From Hyphomicrobiales bacterium (GTDB lineage Bacteria > Pseudomonadota > Alphaproteobacteria > Rhizobiales > Rhizobiaceae): a DNA stretch of 64,000 nt. The stretch's first letter is position 1. Each line of letters begins with the position of its first letter. The stretch covers positions 72,382 to 136,381 of the forward strand of contig UCJH01000009.1 of the NCBI GenBank assembly GCA_900472785.1, read 5' to 3'. The notes beneath the pieces are model-generated. The model was not told the DNA's origin. It did not search any database and worked only from the letters and a program-made list of their open reading frames with translations. Shown here piece after piece: positions 9,349 through 18,199 of this stretch. A program made the translations under genes and the position numbers.

Positions 9349-10254
9349 TTACCCTGCCTTGCGCTGCGGGGCAGCCTTCGACGACGCGGTCTTCGGTGCC
9401 GTCCCGCGCGCGGCGCGTTGCCTGCCAGCACCAGCGTTGGCATTGGCGGCGGTGCGTTTCGGCTTGTCTTCCGCCGCCTTCATCAGGCCTGCACTCTCCC
9501 GGAGCGCGGCCAGCAGGTCGTTCGGCTTGGAGACCGCAACCTTACTGCGTTTCGGCAGCGCTTTGCCCTCGATCTTCGCCTTCACCATCTCCTCAAGCGC
9601 GGCTTCGTAACGATCGTCGAAGGTTGCCGGGTCAAAGTCGCCCTTCTTGGTGCTGATGATGTGCTTCGCCAGATCAAGCATCTCGCCTTCGATCTTGATT
9701 TTCGGCATTCCCTCGAACGCCTTCTTCGATGAGCGGACCTCGTAGTCGTAGTTCAGGGTGGTGGCGATGAGCCCCTTGCCGTGGGGGCGGATCAGGACAG
9801 TTCGCATTCGGCGGAAGAGCACCGTCCTGGCAATGGCAGCAACCTTCGACTTCCGCATGCCGTCGCGGAGGGCCGCGAAGGCATCGGATCCCATTCTGTC
9901 CGGGGTCAGGTAGTAAGGCTTGTCGAAGTAGACGTCGTCCACGTCCGAGCACGGTATGAACGCTTCGATCTCAAGCGTCTTGTTGCTCTCCGGGATCGTT
10001 GCTGCGACCTCATCAGGGTCAATGATGATGTACTGGCCGTTCTCGATCTCAAACCCCTTGGTCTGCGCCTCTTTCGGAACAGGCTCTTCGGTCTCGCTGT
10101 CGATGAATACTCGATTGACGCGGTTTCCGGTGGCGGTGTTGATAGTATTGAACGTAATGCGATCCGACGTCGAGGCGGCGGTGTAGAGGGCTACCCCTGC
10201 GGACACCTCGCCGAATTTGATGAAGCCCTTCCACTGTGCACGCTGGCCTGCCAT
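9349..10254 (-). CDS. ku: Ku DNA end-binding protein (first of two)
   Basis: A 301-residue Ku homologue. I chose ATG 10254 because it gives MAGQRAQWKGFIKFGEVSAGVALY and has GGGAGA 8 bp upstream; the frame is open to 10278. The core matches the second ku gene (FNTINTATGNRVNRVFID, then YLTPDRMGSDAFAALRDGM). The C-terminal tail is longer and rich in Lys, Ala and Arg (AAPQRKAG end), as in Ku proteins with DNA-bridging tails. It is the first gene of a four-gene leftward operon with the second ku and two small genes. A promoter resembling the EcfG type lies upstream (10293-10318). Confidence 0.93.
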   Translation of the reverse strand: MAGQRAQWKGFIKFGEVSAGVALYTAASTSDRITFNTINTATGNRVNRVFIDSETEEPVPKEAQTKGFEIENGQYIIIDPDEVAATIPESNKTLEIEAFIPCSDVDDVYFDKPYYLTPDRMGSDAFAALRDGMRKSKVAAIARTVLFRRMRTVLIRPHGKGLIATTLNYDYEVRSSKKAFEGMPKIKIEGEMLDLAKHIISTKKGDFDPATFDDRYEAALEEMVKAKIEGKALPKRSKVAVSKPNDLLAALRESAGLMKAAEDKPKRTAANANAGAGRQRAARGTAPKTASSKAAPQRKAG

Positions 10255-10292
10255 CGAACTCTCCCACGCAACTGACACAACTTTGGCGATTC

Positions 10293-10318
10293 AACCGAAT
10301 CACTTGGCGAATCGTTCC
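10293..10318 (-). promoter_or_regulatory. Imperfect EcfG-like promoter of the ku operon
   Basis: On the minus strand GGAAC (10318-10314) is followed after 16 bp by CGGTT rather than CGTT. It lies about 39 bp before the ku start at 10254. The -10 box deviates by one inserted base, so the call is tentative. Ku genes in Sinorhizobium are known to be partly under RpoE2 control. Confidence 0.4.
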
Positions 10319-10456
10319 GGACCAAAAAGCGACTCTTTTTCAATGGCTTGATTCAGTTTCCACCACAACCAGAGGAGTCGAACCAAGCCGCTGGAATCGA
10401 TGCATCTTTTCGCCAGGTCGCGAGTTACCGTCGTACCGCAACCGCAGGAGAGTCCC

Positions 10457-10636
10457 ATGAGCAAGCGCGAGCTGATCGATACAGGAACCGACAAGCGTTA
10501 CGTCCGCCGTGACGAGAATGGCCAGTTCAAGGCGTCTGTCGATGTTGGCAGATCTCTGTCCGCTGACAAGCGCCACGAGGCGAAGCACGATGCGAAGCCA
10601 GGGGAGGGCGACAAAGGCGACCACAAGCGCACGTGA
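10457..10636 (+). CDS. Small hydrophilic hypothetical protein
   Basis: A 59-residue highly charged protein (MSKRELIDTGTDKRYVRRDENGQF, then Lys-, His- and Asp-rich to the end). The start has AGGAGAG 7 bp upstream. Its stop overlaps the GTG start of exonuclease III (GTGA at 10633-10636), so the two are translationally coupled. It resembles small rhizobial proteins beside repair genes, but no function is known to me. It is likely disordered and basic in parts. Confidence 0.6.
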   Translation: MSKRELIDTGTDKRYVRRDENGQFKASVDVGRSLSADKRHEAKHDAKPGEGDKGDHKRT

Positions 10637-11433
10637 AGGTCGCAACATACAACGTCAACGGCGTGAACGGTCGGCTCGATGTGCTGCTTCGCTGGCTAGC
10701 CGAGGCGGCGCCGGACGCTGTCGTGCTCCAGGAACTTAAGGCCCCTGATGCCAAGTTTCCGGTAAAGGAGATCGAGAAGGCCGGATACGGGGCTGTGTGG
10801 CACGGCCAGAAGTCCTGGAACGGGGTCGCGATACTTGCCCGCGGTCAGGATCCTCTGCTTACGAGGAAAGGGCTTCCGGGTGATCCGGAAGACGATCAGA
10901 GCCGATACATTGAGGCAGTCATAGACGGCATCGTGGTAGGTGGCCTCTACCTGCCGAACGGCAATCCATATCCCGGTCCGAAATTCGATTACAAGCTTCG
11001 CTGGTTCAAACGCCTGCACGATTATGCAGCCGAATTACTGGAGCTAGAGGTGCCTGTCATCCTGGCGGGGGACTACAACGTCATGCCCACGGAGCTTGAT
11101 GTCTACAAGCCGGAGCGGTGGAAGGATGATGCGCTCTTCCGCATCGAAGTGCGCGAAGCTTTCCGCGAGCTGGTCGAGCAGGGCTGGACCGACGCTCTCC
11201 GGCAGCTACATCCAGGAGAACGCATCTACACGTTCTGGGACTATTTCAGGAATGCGTATGGGCGGGATGCCGGACTTCGACTGGATCATTTCCTACTCAG
11301 CCCCGATCTTGCCGATCGGCTCGGGAAGGCTGAAGTGGACAAGCACGTCCGCGGATGGGAGCACACGAGCGACCATGCCCCGGTTTGGATTGAACTCGCC
11401 GACAAGCCAATCAAGAAACGGAGAAAGTCATGA
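10633..11433 (+). CDS. xth: Exodeoxyribonuclease III (ExoA/Xth type)
   Basis: A 266-residue exonuclease/AP endonuclease of the EEP superfamily, starting at GTG and giving MKVATYNVNGVNGR. Catalytic motifs are in order: Asn in TYNVNGV, Glu in VVLQELKAPDAKFP, Asp and Asn in LAGDYNVMPTELD, and the terminal Asp-His in TSDHAPVWIEL. The length is normal. It cleaves abasic sites and trims 3' blocked ends. The position, divergent from the two ku genes, suggests end processing for non-homologous end joining or base excision repair. A small gene follows with ATGA overlap. Confidence 0.93.
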   Translation: MKVATYNVNGVNGRLDVLLRWLAEAAPDAVVLQELKAPDAKFPVKEIEKAGYGAVWHGQKSWNGVAILARGQDPLLTRKGLPGDPEDDQSRYIEAVIDGIVVGGLYLPNGNPYPGPKFDYKLRWFKRLHDYAAELLELEVPVILAGDYNVMPTELDVYKPERWKDDALFRIEVREAFRELVEQGWTDALRQLHPGERIYTFWDYFRNAYGRDAGLRLDHFLLSPDLADRLGKAEVDKHVRGWEHTSDHAPVWIELADKPIKKRRKS

Positions 11434-11639
11434 GCACAGAATGGCGGGCTGATCTGCGGCTCAAGCTGGAGGATCTGGTCGATAAATTCGTCGTAGAGGG
11501 AGCCGAGCATAGAGAAGTCATCGAGGCGGTCCGCACGGAGATCGAACATCTCTGCAAGGCCTATGAATATGATCCCGATCCCGCTGACGACGACACTGTG
11601 ATCGACGAACCTGCGAACGACTGGCCTGCGGCTACCTGA
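11430..11639 (+). CDS. Small acidic hypothetical protein
   Basis: A 69-residue protein whose ATG overlaps the exonuclease III stop (ATGA, 11430-11433). The N-terminal two thirds are predicted helical (WRADLRLKLEDLVDKFVVEGAEHREVIEAV); the C-terminus is strongly acidic (DPDPADDDTVIDEP). No family is recognised. It may assist or simply be co-expressed with the exonuclease. Confidence 0.6.
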   Translation: MSTEWRADLRLKLEDLVDKFVVEGAEHREVIEAVRTEIEHLCKAYEYDPDPADDDTVIDEPANDWPAAT

Positions 11640-11697
11640 ACATTTGCATCCTGCTAACTCGATCGCAAGGAGTTCGGCCGGACAGCGGCGAGATCGA

Positions 11698-12672
11698 TCA
11701 GGGAGTAGAAAGACGGACAGCGACAACCTTCTCCAGCAGCTCCAAGAACTTCCCGTTCTCCTGCGAGCACTTCCAGAAATTCACGAAACGGCAGACGAGC
11801 TGAACGTTCTCGGGCTCGTAGTGCCCGTTACTGTCGATCCGATCCACCGAGGCAAGCATGTCGTAGTCTAGGTTCTCTTGACCGTCGACGTGCAGAGGTA
11901 GCCCGGTGATGGCGCAGATGCCCTCCTGCTTGATCATGAGATCGGCAAGGCGCGCTTTCATCTCCGGCTCAGGGCAGAGGAGCCTCTTATCCTTCAGGGT
12001 TCGGAGGACCTGCTGACCGTTCGAGTTTCGCACAGTGTCCCTGATCGTCATCATCATACGGGAGAGCACCAATTCCGAAAGCTCGACGTTACTTCCAAGG
12101 CTCTTTCCTTTGTCTGCGCCAAGGCGGTTTCTCCACTCCCGGAGCTGGTGCCACTGGTCGAGGTCATCGCCGTCGATCAATGCCGCGATGTATTCCTTCA
12201 TCATCGGATCGGCCACGCGGAAGACGGCCTGCTGCGTCGTCAGGTAGTCCTTGGCCTTAGGATGGATTGAGTTCCAAGTGAGAGGGACAGTACGACGGTT
12301 GCGGCGTGACCAAGGCGTGACGGGTTTCGCGATCATCACCTTCCCGTCGTACTCCTCAAACACCGGATCGGCTTCTGTCGTGGTGGCCCAGTAAAGGTCG
12401 TTGCCAGCACGGTGGAGCCAGATGTCATCCTCGCTTTCAGCGATCCGGGTTGCTCTATTGAACCAAGTCGTAGCTCGGCCTTTGACGTCGCTCTCGGTTA
12501 CACCCTTGGGTGCCGCCCTCATTTCCAGCCGGAGAAATTCCTCCCTATCTCCGGCGCGCCATGCCTCGAAGTAAGGAAGGTCGTAGCTGAGAGCCACGAC
12601 CTTCCGCTCCAGGCAATCCGCCCACAGCTCGTTCGCGTCCCCTGTCATTGCAATCAATATCTCGCCAGCCAT
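11698..12672 (-). CDS. HNH endonuclease with possible N-terminal base-reading domain
   Basis: A 324-residue protein starting MAGEILIAMTG (the frame is open to 12723). The C-terminal part contains an HNH-like site: CAITGLPL, then MLASVDRIDSNGHYEPENVQLVC. The N-terminal part (ATTWFNRATRIAESEDDIWLHRAGNDLYWA) resembles PUA/EVE-like domains that read modified bases in type IV restriction enzymes, but this is only a visual impression. It starts 79 bp after the tniQ stop on the same strand, so it is the last gene of the transposition operon or the first cargo gene. It could be modification-dependent restriction, or a nuclease serving transposition. Confidence 0.6.
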   Translation of the reverse strand: MAGEILIAMTGDANELWADCLERKVVALSYDLPYFEAWRAGDREEFLRLEMRAAPKGVTESDVKGRATTWFNRATRIAESEDDIWLHRAGNDLYWATTTEADPVFEEYDGKVMIAKPVTPWSRRNRRTVPLTWNSIHPKAKDYLTTQQAVFRVADPMMKEYIAALIDGDDLDQWHQLREWRNRLGADKGKSLGSNVELSELVLSRMMMTIRDTVRNSNGQQVLRTLKDKRLLCPEPEMKARLADLMIKQEGICAITGLPLHVDGQENLDYDMLASVDRIDSNGHYEPENVQLVCRFVNFWKCSQENGKFLELLEKVVAVRLSTP

Positions 12673-12751
12673 GCCACCCCTCCAGATTGCCCTCTGGATC
12701 GCAGGAATCCCCTTTGGGTGCAAGATAGCCTGGCCCTGGCGTTGTCGGAGC

Positions 12752-14935
12752 TTACTCCTTCTTCAGCTTCCTCGGGTTCTTGAAGTGCATGTACAGGGAC
12801 CGCAGCGCCACAGCCGCAACTTCGACATCCCAAGCCGTGCGGATCCTGAATTCCGCAGTGACGGATTCCCGCGCGGTCTTCTTCGACCACTTGAAAACCG
12901 ACCATTCCTCGCGGATCTGCCACTGGTTGGCGACGAAGACTGGCCATTCGCGCGAGGATGACTTCCTGAAGGTCTTTCGGACGATGAGGTCGTTACCATT
13001 GACCAGAAGCTCGACATAGGTCGCGCGCGTCGCGGTGTACGCCTTCACGTCTCGGCCTCCCATCGACGTCGGGAGAACGAATGAAGGGCAGACGCTTGCC
13101 ATTTCCTCCCGGAACCGCGGCCAGATCGCCGGATCGCCACTTCCGTGCCCCAAGGATCCGATTGCGAGCTCCATCGACTTCCGCTCGACAATGTAGACCT
13201 TGTTGCGGGTCGGCAGCCTGGCATGCCGTCTCAGGATGCCCAACTCCAGTAAGCGGGCTTCGAGATGATCCTCTTTGCATCCGAGACGATCAAGGTAGAG
13301 CTTGGCATTCACGTACTTCCCATGGAAGTCCTCAAAGGACCTTCGATCAAGGTAGACACGGCCGTCTTCGCCCTCGCGGGTCTTGATCAGGTTCGCGTCG
13401 ACCAGGATCGTCACGACCTCGGGCTGGTAGCCCATGAGTTCGGCGGCTTCGATCCTTCGGATTTCCCGGTCGCCCACTTGCCGCCGGAACGGCTTCTTAT
13501 GGACAATGGCCTCGAACTGCCAAGCTGAGATACCTTTTCGCCTCCGGTCGATCCTGCAGACCGACATCCTCCCGGCAAGTACGGCCTCGACGATCTGGGC
13601 ATCAGTGCACCCGATCTGCCGGGCGAGATACCCGATGCGATGCACCTGGCCGGATCCATTCGTGCAGGTGACACCGCGAATGCTCTGAGCGACCCTGTCG
13701 ATCTCGGATCCTCGCAACGCAAGTCCATGGCCCGCCGCGCCGAACAGCCGCGTATTGTTGAAGCCTGTGATCACACCGCTTTTCGCCAGCTTCCGTACGC
13801 ACTGCTGGCTGCATCCCAGCCGACTGGCAGCCTCGCTTACGGAGATCAGGTCTCGCGCTACAGCATGAAGCTCGTCCACCCGCTCTCGGCTGAGGAAGGC
13901 GCGGGATGCGGCCGACGCATCTTTCGGCACCAGACCGGCTTGCTGGGCAAGTCTCCTCAGGCCACGGACATCGGCTCCGAACTCGCCGGCGGCTTCCTTT
14001 ATCGTGAACTCCTGGTGCGGTAGCTCGATCTTGAGGTTTTGTCGACCGATACGCCCGACGGACGCGAATGCGCGGCGAGACGCGTTGTCGACATCCGGCC
14101 ATAGCGCTGCGCGCCGAAACCAGCCGTAAGCATTCTTGACCCCGCGATTGCGTTCGTCTTGCGAGACATGCTCTTCGAGCCAGCGGACGAACGCTGCCTC
14201 GACCTCGGTCGCGGATCCACGCAAGGTCTCGAAACCACGGCGGCAGTGTCCGGGATCCGCTCGAGGTGTCTTCGTGGTCCATGGATTCGCCACAAGACGA
14301 CCGACCATTGCGCAGGCGTCGATCACCTCGTGCAGCGGGGCTGAATCCAGGACCGGGCGCTCTGCCCCGGCCACGTAGCCGAGCCGGGACAACACATACC
14401 ATTCGAACCCGTCGGATTCCTCTGAGCGAGGCCGTGCACGAGGGAGGTATTCGCCGTCGGGAGCGCTTTCAAATGACGGAAACCACCACTTGATGCGATC
14501 TCCTGCCGCCGTCTCTTGTTCGATGGGGACACTGTGCAGGGGGCAGATCTGGAAATCAATGATGTCCCACCAAGATCGATGATAAGGCCCCTCCGCCAAG
14601 CATGCTCGGCAAAATCGCCGATTATAGAAGGACACCTGCCTTTTACGGAGAGTCTGACCCGCCAGGCAGTGAAAGTTGCCGTTCCAAACCGGAGTCCATC
14701 TGACAAGGGATTGCTTCCTGTCTTCCGGAAGAGGGAGGAGGAGCAGCTCGTTGAGGATCTCCTTAAGGACGATGTTGCGGCCGTTGATCTCCATTTCATT
14801 GGCATGGACGCGCGCACTGGCCTGATAGCCTTCACCGACAAGACGGGCGAAATAGTCCTGTGCTGGCTCGCCCGTTTCGGGTTTTGTCTGCCATGAAGCG
14901 AAGGGAAGGCGGCCTTTCCGGACGGAATGGTTCAT
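12752..14935 (-). CDS. tniQ: TniQ/TnsD-like target-selection protein
   Basis: A 727-residue protein; I chose ATG 14935, one base after the tniB stop (TGAGATG). The N-terminal TniQ domain shows the zinc-finger pattern C109-x2-C112-x18-C131-x2-H134 with SWWDIIDFQICPLHSVPI. Five successive HTH-like modules follow at about 310-336, 363-389, 432-457, 493-517 and 543-568 (for example ISVSEAASRLGCSQQCVRKLA and IGYLARQIGCTDAQIVEAV). The C-terminal 150 residues are not recognised. It is far longer than Tn402-type TniQ (about 400) and nearer in design to TnsD of Tn7, which binds a fixed chromosomal site. Its likely role is to recognise the tRNA-Arg region and recruit TniB. Confidence 0.85.
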   Translation of the reverse strand: MNHSVRKGRLPFASWQTKPETGEPAQDYFARLVGEGYQASARVHANEMEINGRNIVLKEILNELLLLPLPEDRKQSLVRWTPVWNGNFHCLAGQTLRKRQVSFYNRRFCRACLAEGPYHRSWWDIIDFQICPLHSVPIEQETAAGDRIKWWFPSFESAPDGEYLPRARPRSEESDGFEWYVLSRLGYVAGAERPVLDSAPLHEVIDACAMVGRLVANPWTTKTPRADPGHCRRGFETLRGSATEVEAAFVRWLEEHVSQDERNRGVKNAYGWFRRAALWPDVDNASRRAFASVGRIGRQNLKIELPHQEFTIKEAAGEFGADVRGLRRLAQQAGLVPKDASAASRAFLSRERVDELHAVARDLISVSEAASRLGCSQQCVRKLAKSGVITGFNNTRLFGAAGHGLALRGSEIDRVAQSIRGVTCTNGSGQVHRIGYLARQIGCTDAQIVEAVLAGRMSVCRIDRRRKGISAWQFEAIVHKKPFRRQVGDREIRRIEAAELMGYQPEVVTILVDANLIKTREGEDGRVYLDRRSFEDFHGKYVNAKLYLDRLGCKEDHLEARLLELGILRRHARLPTRNKVYIVERKSMELAIGSLGHGSGDPAIWPRFREEMASVCPSFVLPTSMGGRDVKAYTATRATYVELLVNGNDLIVRKTFRKSSSREWPVFVANQWQIREEWSVFKWSKKTARESVTAEFRIRTAWDVEVAAVALRSLYMHFKNPRKLKKE

Positions 14936-14936
14936 C

Positions 14937-15869
14937 TCAGGCCCCCATCTTGAAGTATTCGCGGGTGTCGCCGGGACGCTGCCGGATGGCAGCCTGCTCA
15001 TACAGATGACGAGGAAGAATCCGCGGGGCATCGTCGTTTAGGGCCTGCCATGCGGCTGGACGTACGACGTTGAATACCTGCCCGATCGCACCTCCTGTGA
15101 AATCAAAGAGGTCGCGCGCGATGGACTTGCTTGCCAGTCCAGAGGATTCCGAAAACGGAAGCCGGAGATTGACTTCCCGCAACAGGAGCCGGAATTGATC
15201 GAAAGCATCCTCTCCGAATGGCGCGAGGATCATTTTGGGAAATCCGCCTCGTCCGGCCAATGGTGCGTTGGCCTGGACATACCCGTAGATGTCTTCCTCG
15301 CCTACTAGCAGCACGTTGAGGACTTCGGTGTCGGCGAGTTGCTTCAGGAAACTGTAGAAATCCCTCCGGTGGTTCTTGCTGCGATCATGAAAGAAAAACT
15401 GGGCATCATCGATGATTACCAATTGCGCTCCCGCGCGGACAATCCTCGCGACCGCATTTCTCATAAGACTGGCGACCTTGATTTTCGGAGCAGTTCCCGG
15501 GCCTGTGGCCTCATAGATCATTTCAGCGAGGCTTTGCGGGGTATTCTCACCCGTGACCGGCAGGTAGATGACTGGATGAACGACTCCATGATCGGTATGA
15601 AACGGCGGCCACCGATTGCAGTAATGCTTGATGATGTCGGTCTTTCCAGCACGGGTCTTTCCCATCAACCCCGCGACCATGCGGGTTCCATGGCTGCCGC
15701 CCGCAACAGGATAATGCAGCTTCTCGATGAAAGCGGTGATGTCATCGAAGACCGGATAGGTGACGAGGAGAGTATCGATCAGTGTTTTCCGCTCCAGGCG
15801 GCCAAGCATACTGACGGCACGCCGGGCTTCCGGGGTCTCGAATTTGGTGGTGTGAAAATGAGTGATCAT
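14937..15869 (-). CDS. tniB: TniB/TnsC-like AAA ATPase of transposition
   Basis: A 310-residue AAA+ ATPase. Walker A is GKTRAGKT at 70-77 and Walker B is LVIIDDA at about 150-156, followed by a sensor-like LLVGEEDIYG. The start ATG 15869 has GGAAAA upstream and begins 2 bp after the tniA stop; an upstream GTG at 15884 would add five residues. In Tn7 and Tn402 systems this protein couples target recognition (TniQ) with the transposase and polymerises on DNA. It is one of a set of four genes in the order TnsA-like, TniA, TniB, TniQ. Confidence 0.92.
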   Translation of the reverse strand: MITHFHTTKFETPEARRAVSMLGRLERKTLIDTLLVTYPVFDDITAFIEKLHYPVAGGSHGTRMVAGLMGKTRAGKTDIIKHYCNRWPPFHTDHGVVHPVIYLPVTGENTPQSLAEMIYEATGPGTAPKIKVASLMRNAVARIVRAGAQLVIIDDAQFFFHDRSKNHRRDFYSFLKQLADTEVLNVLLVGEEDIYGYVQANAPLAGRGGFPKMILAPFGEDAFDQFRLLLREVNLRLPFSESSGLASKSIARDLFDFTGGAIGQVFNVVRPAAWQALNDDAPRILPRHLYEQAAIRQRPGDTREYFKMGA

Positions 15870-15871
15870 GG

Positions 15872-18199
15872 CTACTTTTTCCACGTTGGATTTCTAGCGA
15901 GGAGGTCATCGATGTCGTCGTCGTCATCGAGAGCAGGCGGCGGAGCGGTCTCACGAGGAAGTGGCCCATGATGGGTGCCATCGGCCTTCTTCTGTTTGCG
16001 CGTCTTAGGAGTCTCAGGCTCCGGCACAACGGGGGCGGACGGCGGCACATTCTCCTTGATGTCGATTGGAAGGGTGTAAAGATTGGTGTTGACCGCTGCC
16101 GCTGTTGACATGTTGATCGCGCCATTAGCTTCCTGGCGGGCAAGCTCGAGCGTCTTCCTTCGTCGATCGGCAATGACGTGACCTTGGACGAATTTTGCCA
16201 ACTTGTGAGCCGGATCAAGCTTCTTCCGGTTTTCCTCGATCAGATCCAAGATCATTCGGTGCATCCTCCGACGCGCCTCCAGGAGGGTGGGAACCTGCCT
16301 TTTCGCTCTCGCCTCGCTGCGACGGTAGGCCAGGACCATCTTGTGAATGTCCATGCTCATGTCCTTGCAGTACTCAAGATCAGGTCCCACCGCCTGCACC
16401 TCGATGCTTTCCTCGCGGTAGGGGTCGGTTACCCAGGCTTGCCCGATGTTGTTGACGTTGATGGTGAGATCGAATGTGGTCGTGGCGTGTCCGGGCCTGG
16501 CTCTCTTCGTCTTCGGATGTAGCGACAAAGCAAGCAAGCCTGGTGCGTTGTAGTGGATTCCATCGGTGCGGATGCCATCCTTCTGGATCGTCACTCGCCG
16601 ATGCTCTCCGGCTAGACGGGCGAAGATCGAACGATCGAGCAGCGGGCGGCGCGGGATCGATGTTTCGTGCTTTGCCCAGAGTTCTGCTGGAACTCCCTCG
16701 AAGGTGAGAAGGTCACCGCCCAGACCCGCACGCGGTGTCTGATGATGGATAGTGGCGATCCAGTGCTGCAGCACGGTCTCCACCTCGGACAATGACAGCA
16801 AGGGCACTGCCATGTCGCGATCCTCTCCGAACAGTTCCCGAATTTTCGGGGATTCCATGGTGGAGCCGGGCAGGGCATGGAAGACATCCCTTGTGATGGT
16901 TCCCAGGGCTCTCTCAAGCGCGCCCTTGTCCCCGGGGCGCCCTGGCCTGTACTCAACGATATCGAAACCAAGGGTTCTGGCCGCCGCACTGATCGAGTCA
17001 CCAATAAAATGCAGCGCATTATCGACGCCAAGGCGGTTGAATAGTCCGAACCATGGCCAGGACACGCCCGCTAGAAGGCGGTCTTCAAGACCGAAGATCG
17101 CAAGTTCGAGCCCCCTCAAGAACGTCGTATACGACGGGTCGCCAAAGCTCGGCAGAGCAGCGATCACAATTCCGGTCATCCGCTCCCGGAAGACAAGCAG
17201 GTCAAGACGACCGAAGGCGAGGGGATTGGCATCGAGATACGCCACGATATCCGTTTTGAGATGGTCGACGTCCACGATATCCATCAGGCACTGAGGCCGC
17301 GCGATACGAATGTATTGCTGGTTCTTCGCCGCGGCAGTTTCCTGACCGAAGCGAAGCAGGTCCCTCGTGTAGAAATCAACGGAGCTCAGCTTCTCGTCGA
17401 ACGAGCTTTTGCCGATCTTCAACACGCCCTCGCTATCGACTCCCCGGTGCCGGACAGTCTCAAAGCGCGGATCGTTGAGGAGTAGCTCAATGAAATGATC
17501 CTGCATCGTCTTGTAGTCGCCCTTCGGCTGCGACCATGCAAAATGGGCGGCGATCTCGAGTGCCTCGTGGATCAGCGGATGCAGGCGCAGGGTTTCATTG
17601 CCGCCACGCTTCTTCCTTGCGAAGTTCATCAGACGGTCGAACCGCGTGCCACCGCGATCCCTTCCAACCATCTTTCGCAGCCATTCGTAGCTCGGAGGTT
17701 CCTCACCTCTTCTAGCCGCAATCTCCGCGAGGAATTCCCGGGTGATCTTCTTCGACGGGCCGCGTGAAGAGCGTACCTTCTCAAAGAACGGATAATATTC
17801 ATCGACATAGTCCATCGCGCGCTCGGCCTCGAGGCGATCGGCTTCCGCCAAGGCTAGCGCCGATCCTGGCAGTCGACGCCTGCCATCGGATCCGACGGGG
17901 ACGATACGCCCCGCCTTCTCCAGCTTCCGCATACCAGCATTGGAAAGCGGGACCTGCTCGCCGTTTTCAAGGCGGGTGAAGATCGCTACCTTCGTGGACA
18001 TCTGGGTAAGCTGCAGCCACTCTTTGAATCGTGTTTCGCTGTACTTCTGCCTGCCCTCGGAAAAGAGCAGCACACGATCACCTGGCTTCAGGTCGAAGAT
18101 CTGGCCGTCAACCTCACCCGGTACGATAGCCGGAAGCTCGAGATCCTGTGCCGTCAATACCGGCTGCATGAATTCAAAATGTTTGGAGACGAAAGACAT
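15872..18199 (-). CDS. tniA: TniA/TnsB-like DDE transposase (Mu-type C-terminal domain)
   Basis: A 775-residue rve-superfamily transposase. ATG 18199 overlaps the upstream stop (TAATG), which supports this start over the open frame to 18319. The catalytic triad is D312 (VDVDHLKTDI), D393 (RLGVDNALHF) and E429 (DKGALERALGTI), with the D-x35-E spacing of DDE enzymes. The N-terminal 290 residues include HTH-like DNA-binding regions; the part after 550 matches the Mu-type C-terminal domain, and the end is charged and disordered. It binds the end repeats and performs strand transfer. It should bind the three repeats at 22,701-22,762. Confidence 0.93.
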   Translation of the reverse strand: MSFVSKHFEFMQPVLTAQDLELPAIVPGEVDGQIFDLKPGDRVLLFSEGRQKYSETRFKEWLQLTQMSTKVAIFTRLENGEQVPLSNAGMRKLEKAGRIVPVGSDGRRRLPGSALALAEADRLEAERAMDYVDEYYPFFEKVRSSRGPSKKITREFLAEIAARRGEEPPSYEWLRKMVGRDRGGTRFDRLMNFARKKRGGNETLRLHPLIHEALEIAAHFAWSQPKGDYKTMQDHFIELLLNDPRFETVRHRGVDSEGVLKIGKSSFDEKLSSVDFYTRDLLRFGQETAAAKNQQYIRIARPQCLMDIVDVDHLKTDIVAYLDANPLAFGRLDLLVFRERMTGIVIAALPSFGDPSYTTFLRGLELAIFGLEDRLLAGVSWPWFGLFNRLGVDNALHFIGDSISAAARTLGFDIVEYRPGRPGDKGALERALGTITRDVFHALPGSTMESPKIRELFGEDRDMAVPLLSLSEVETVLQHWIATIHHQTPRAGLGGDLLTFEGVPAELWAKHETSIPRRPLLDRSIFARLAGEHRRVTIQKDGIRTDGIHYNAPGLLALSLHPKTKRARPGHATTTFDLTINVNNIGQAWVTDPYREESIEVQAVGPDLEYCKDMSMDIHKMVLAYRRSEARAKRQVPTLLEARRRMHRMILDLIEENRKKLDPAHKLAKFVQGHVIADRRRKTLELARQEANGAINMSTAAAVNTNLYTLPIDIKENVPPSAPVVPEPETPKTRKQKKADGTHHGPLPRETAPPPALDDDDDIDDLLARNPTWKK

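Noticed and set aside
10225-10250. GTGCACGCTGGCC near the first ku gene as a possible transposon left-end repeat
   Set aside because: It matches only part of the repeat, occurs once, and is the coding start of the ku gene.
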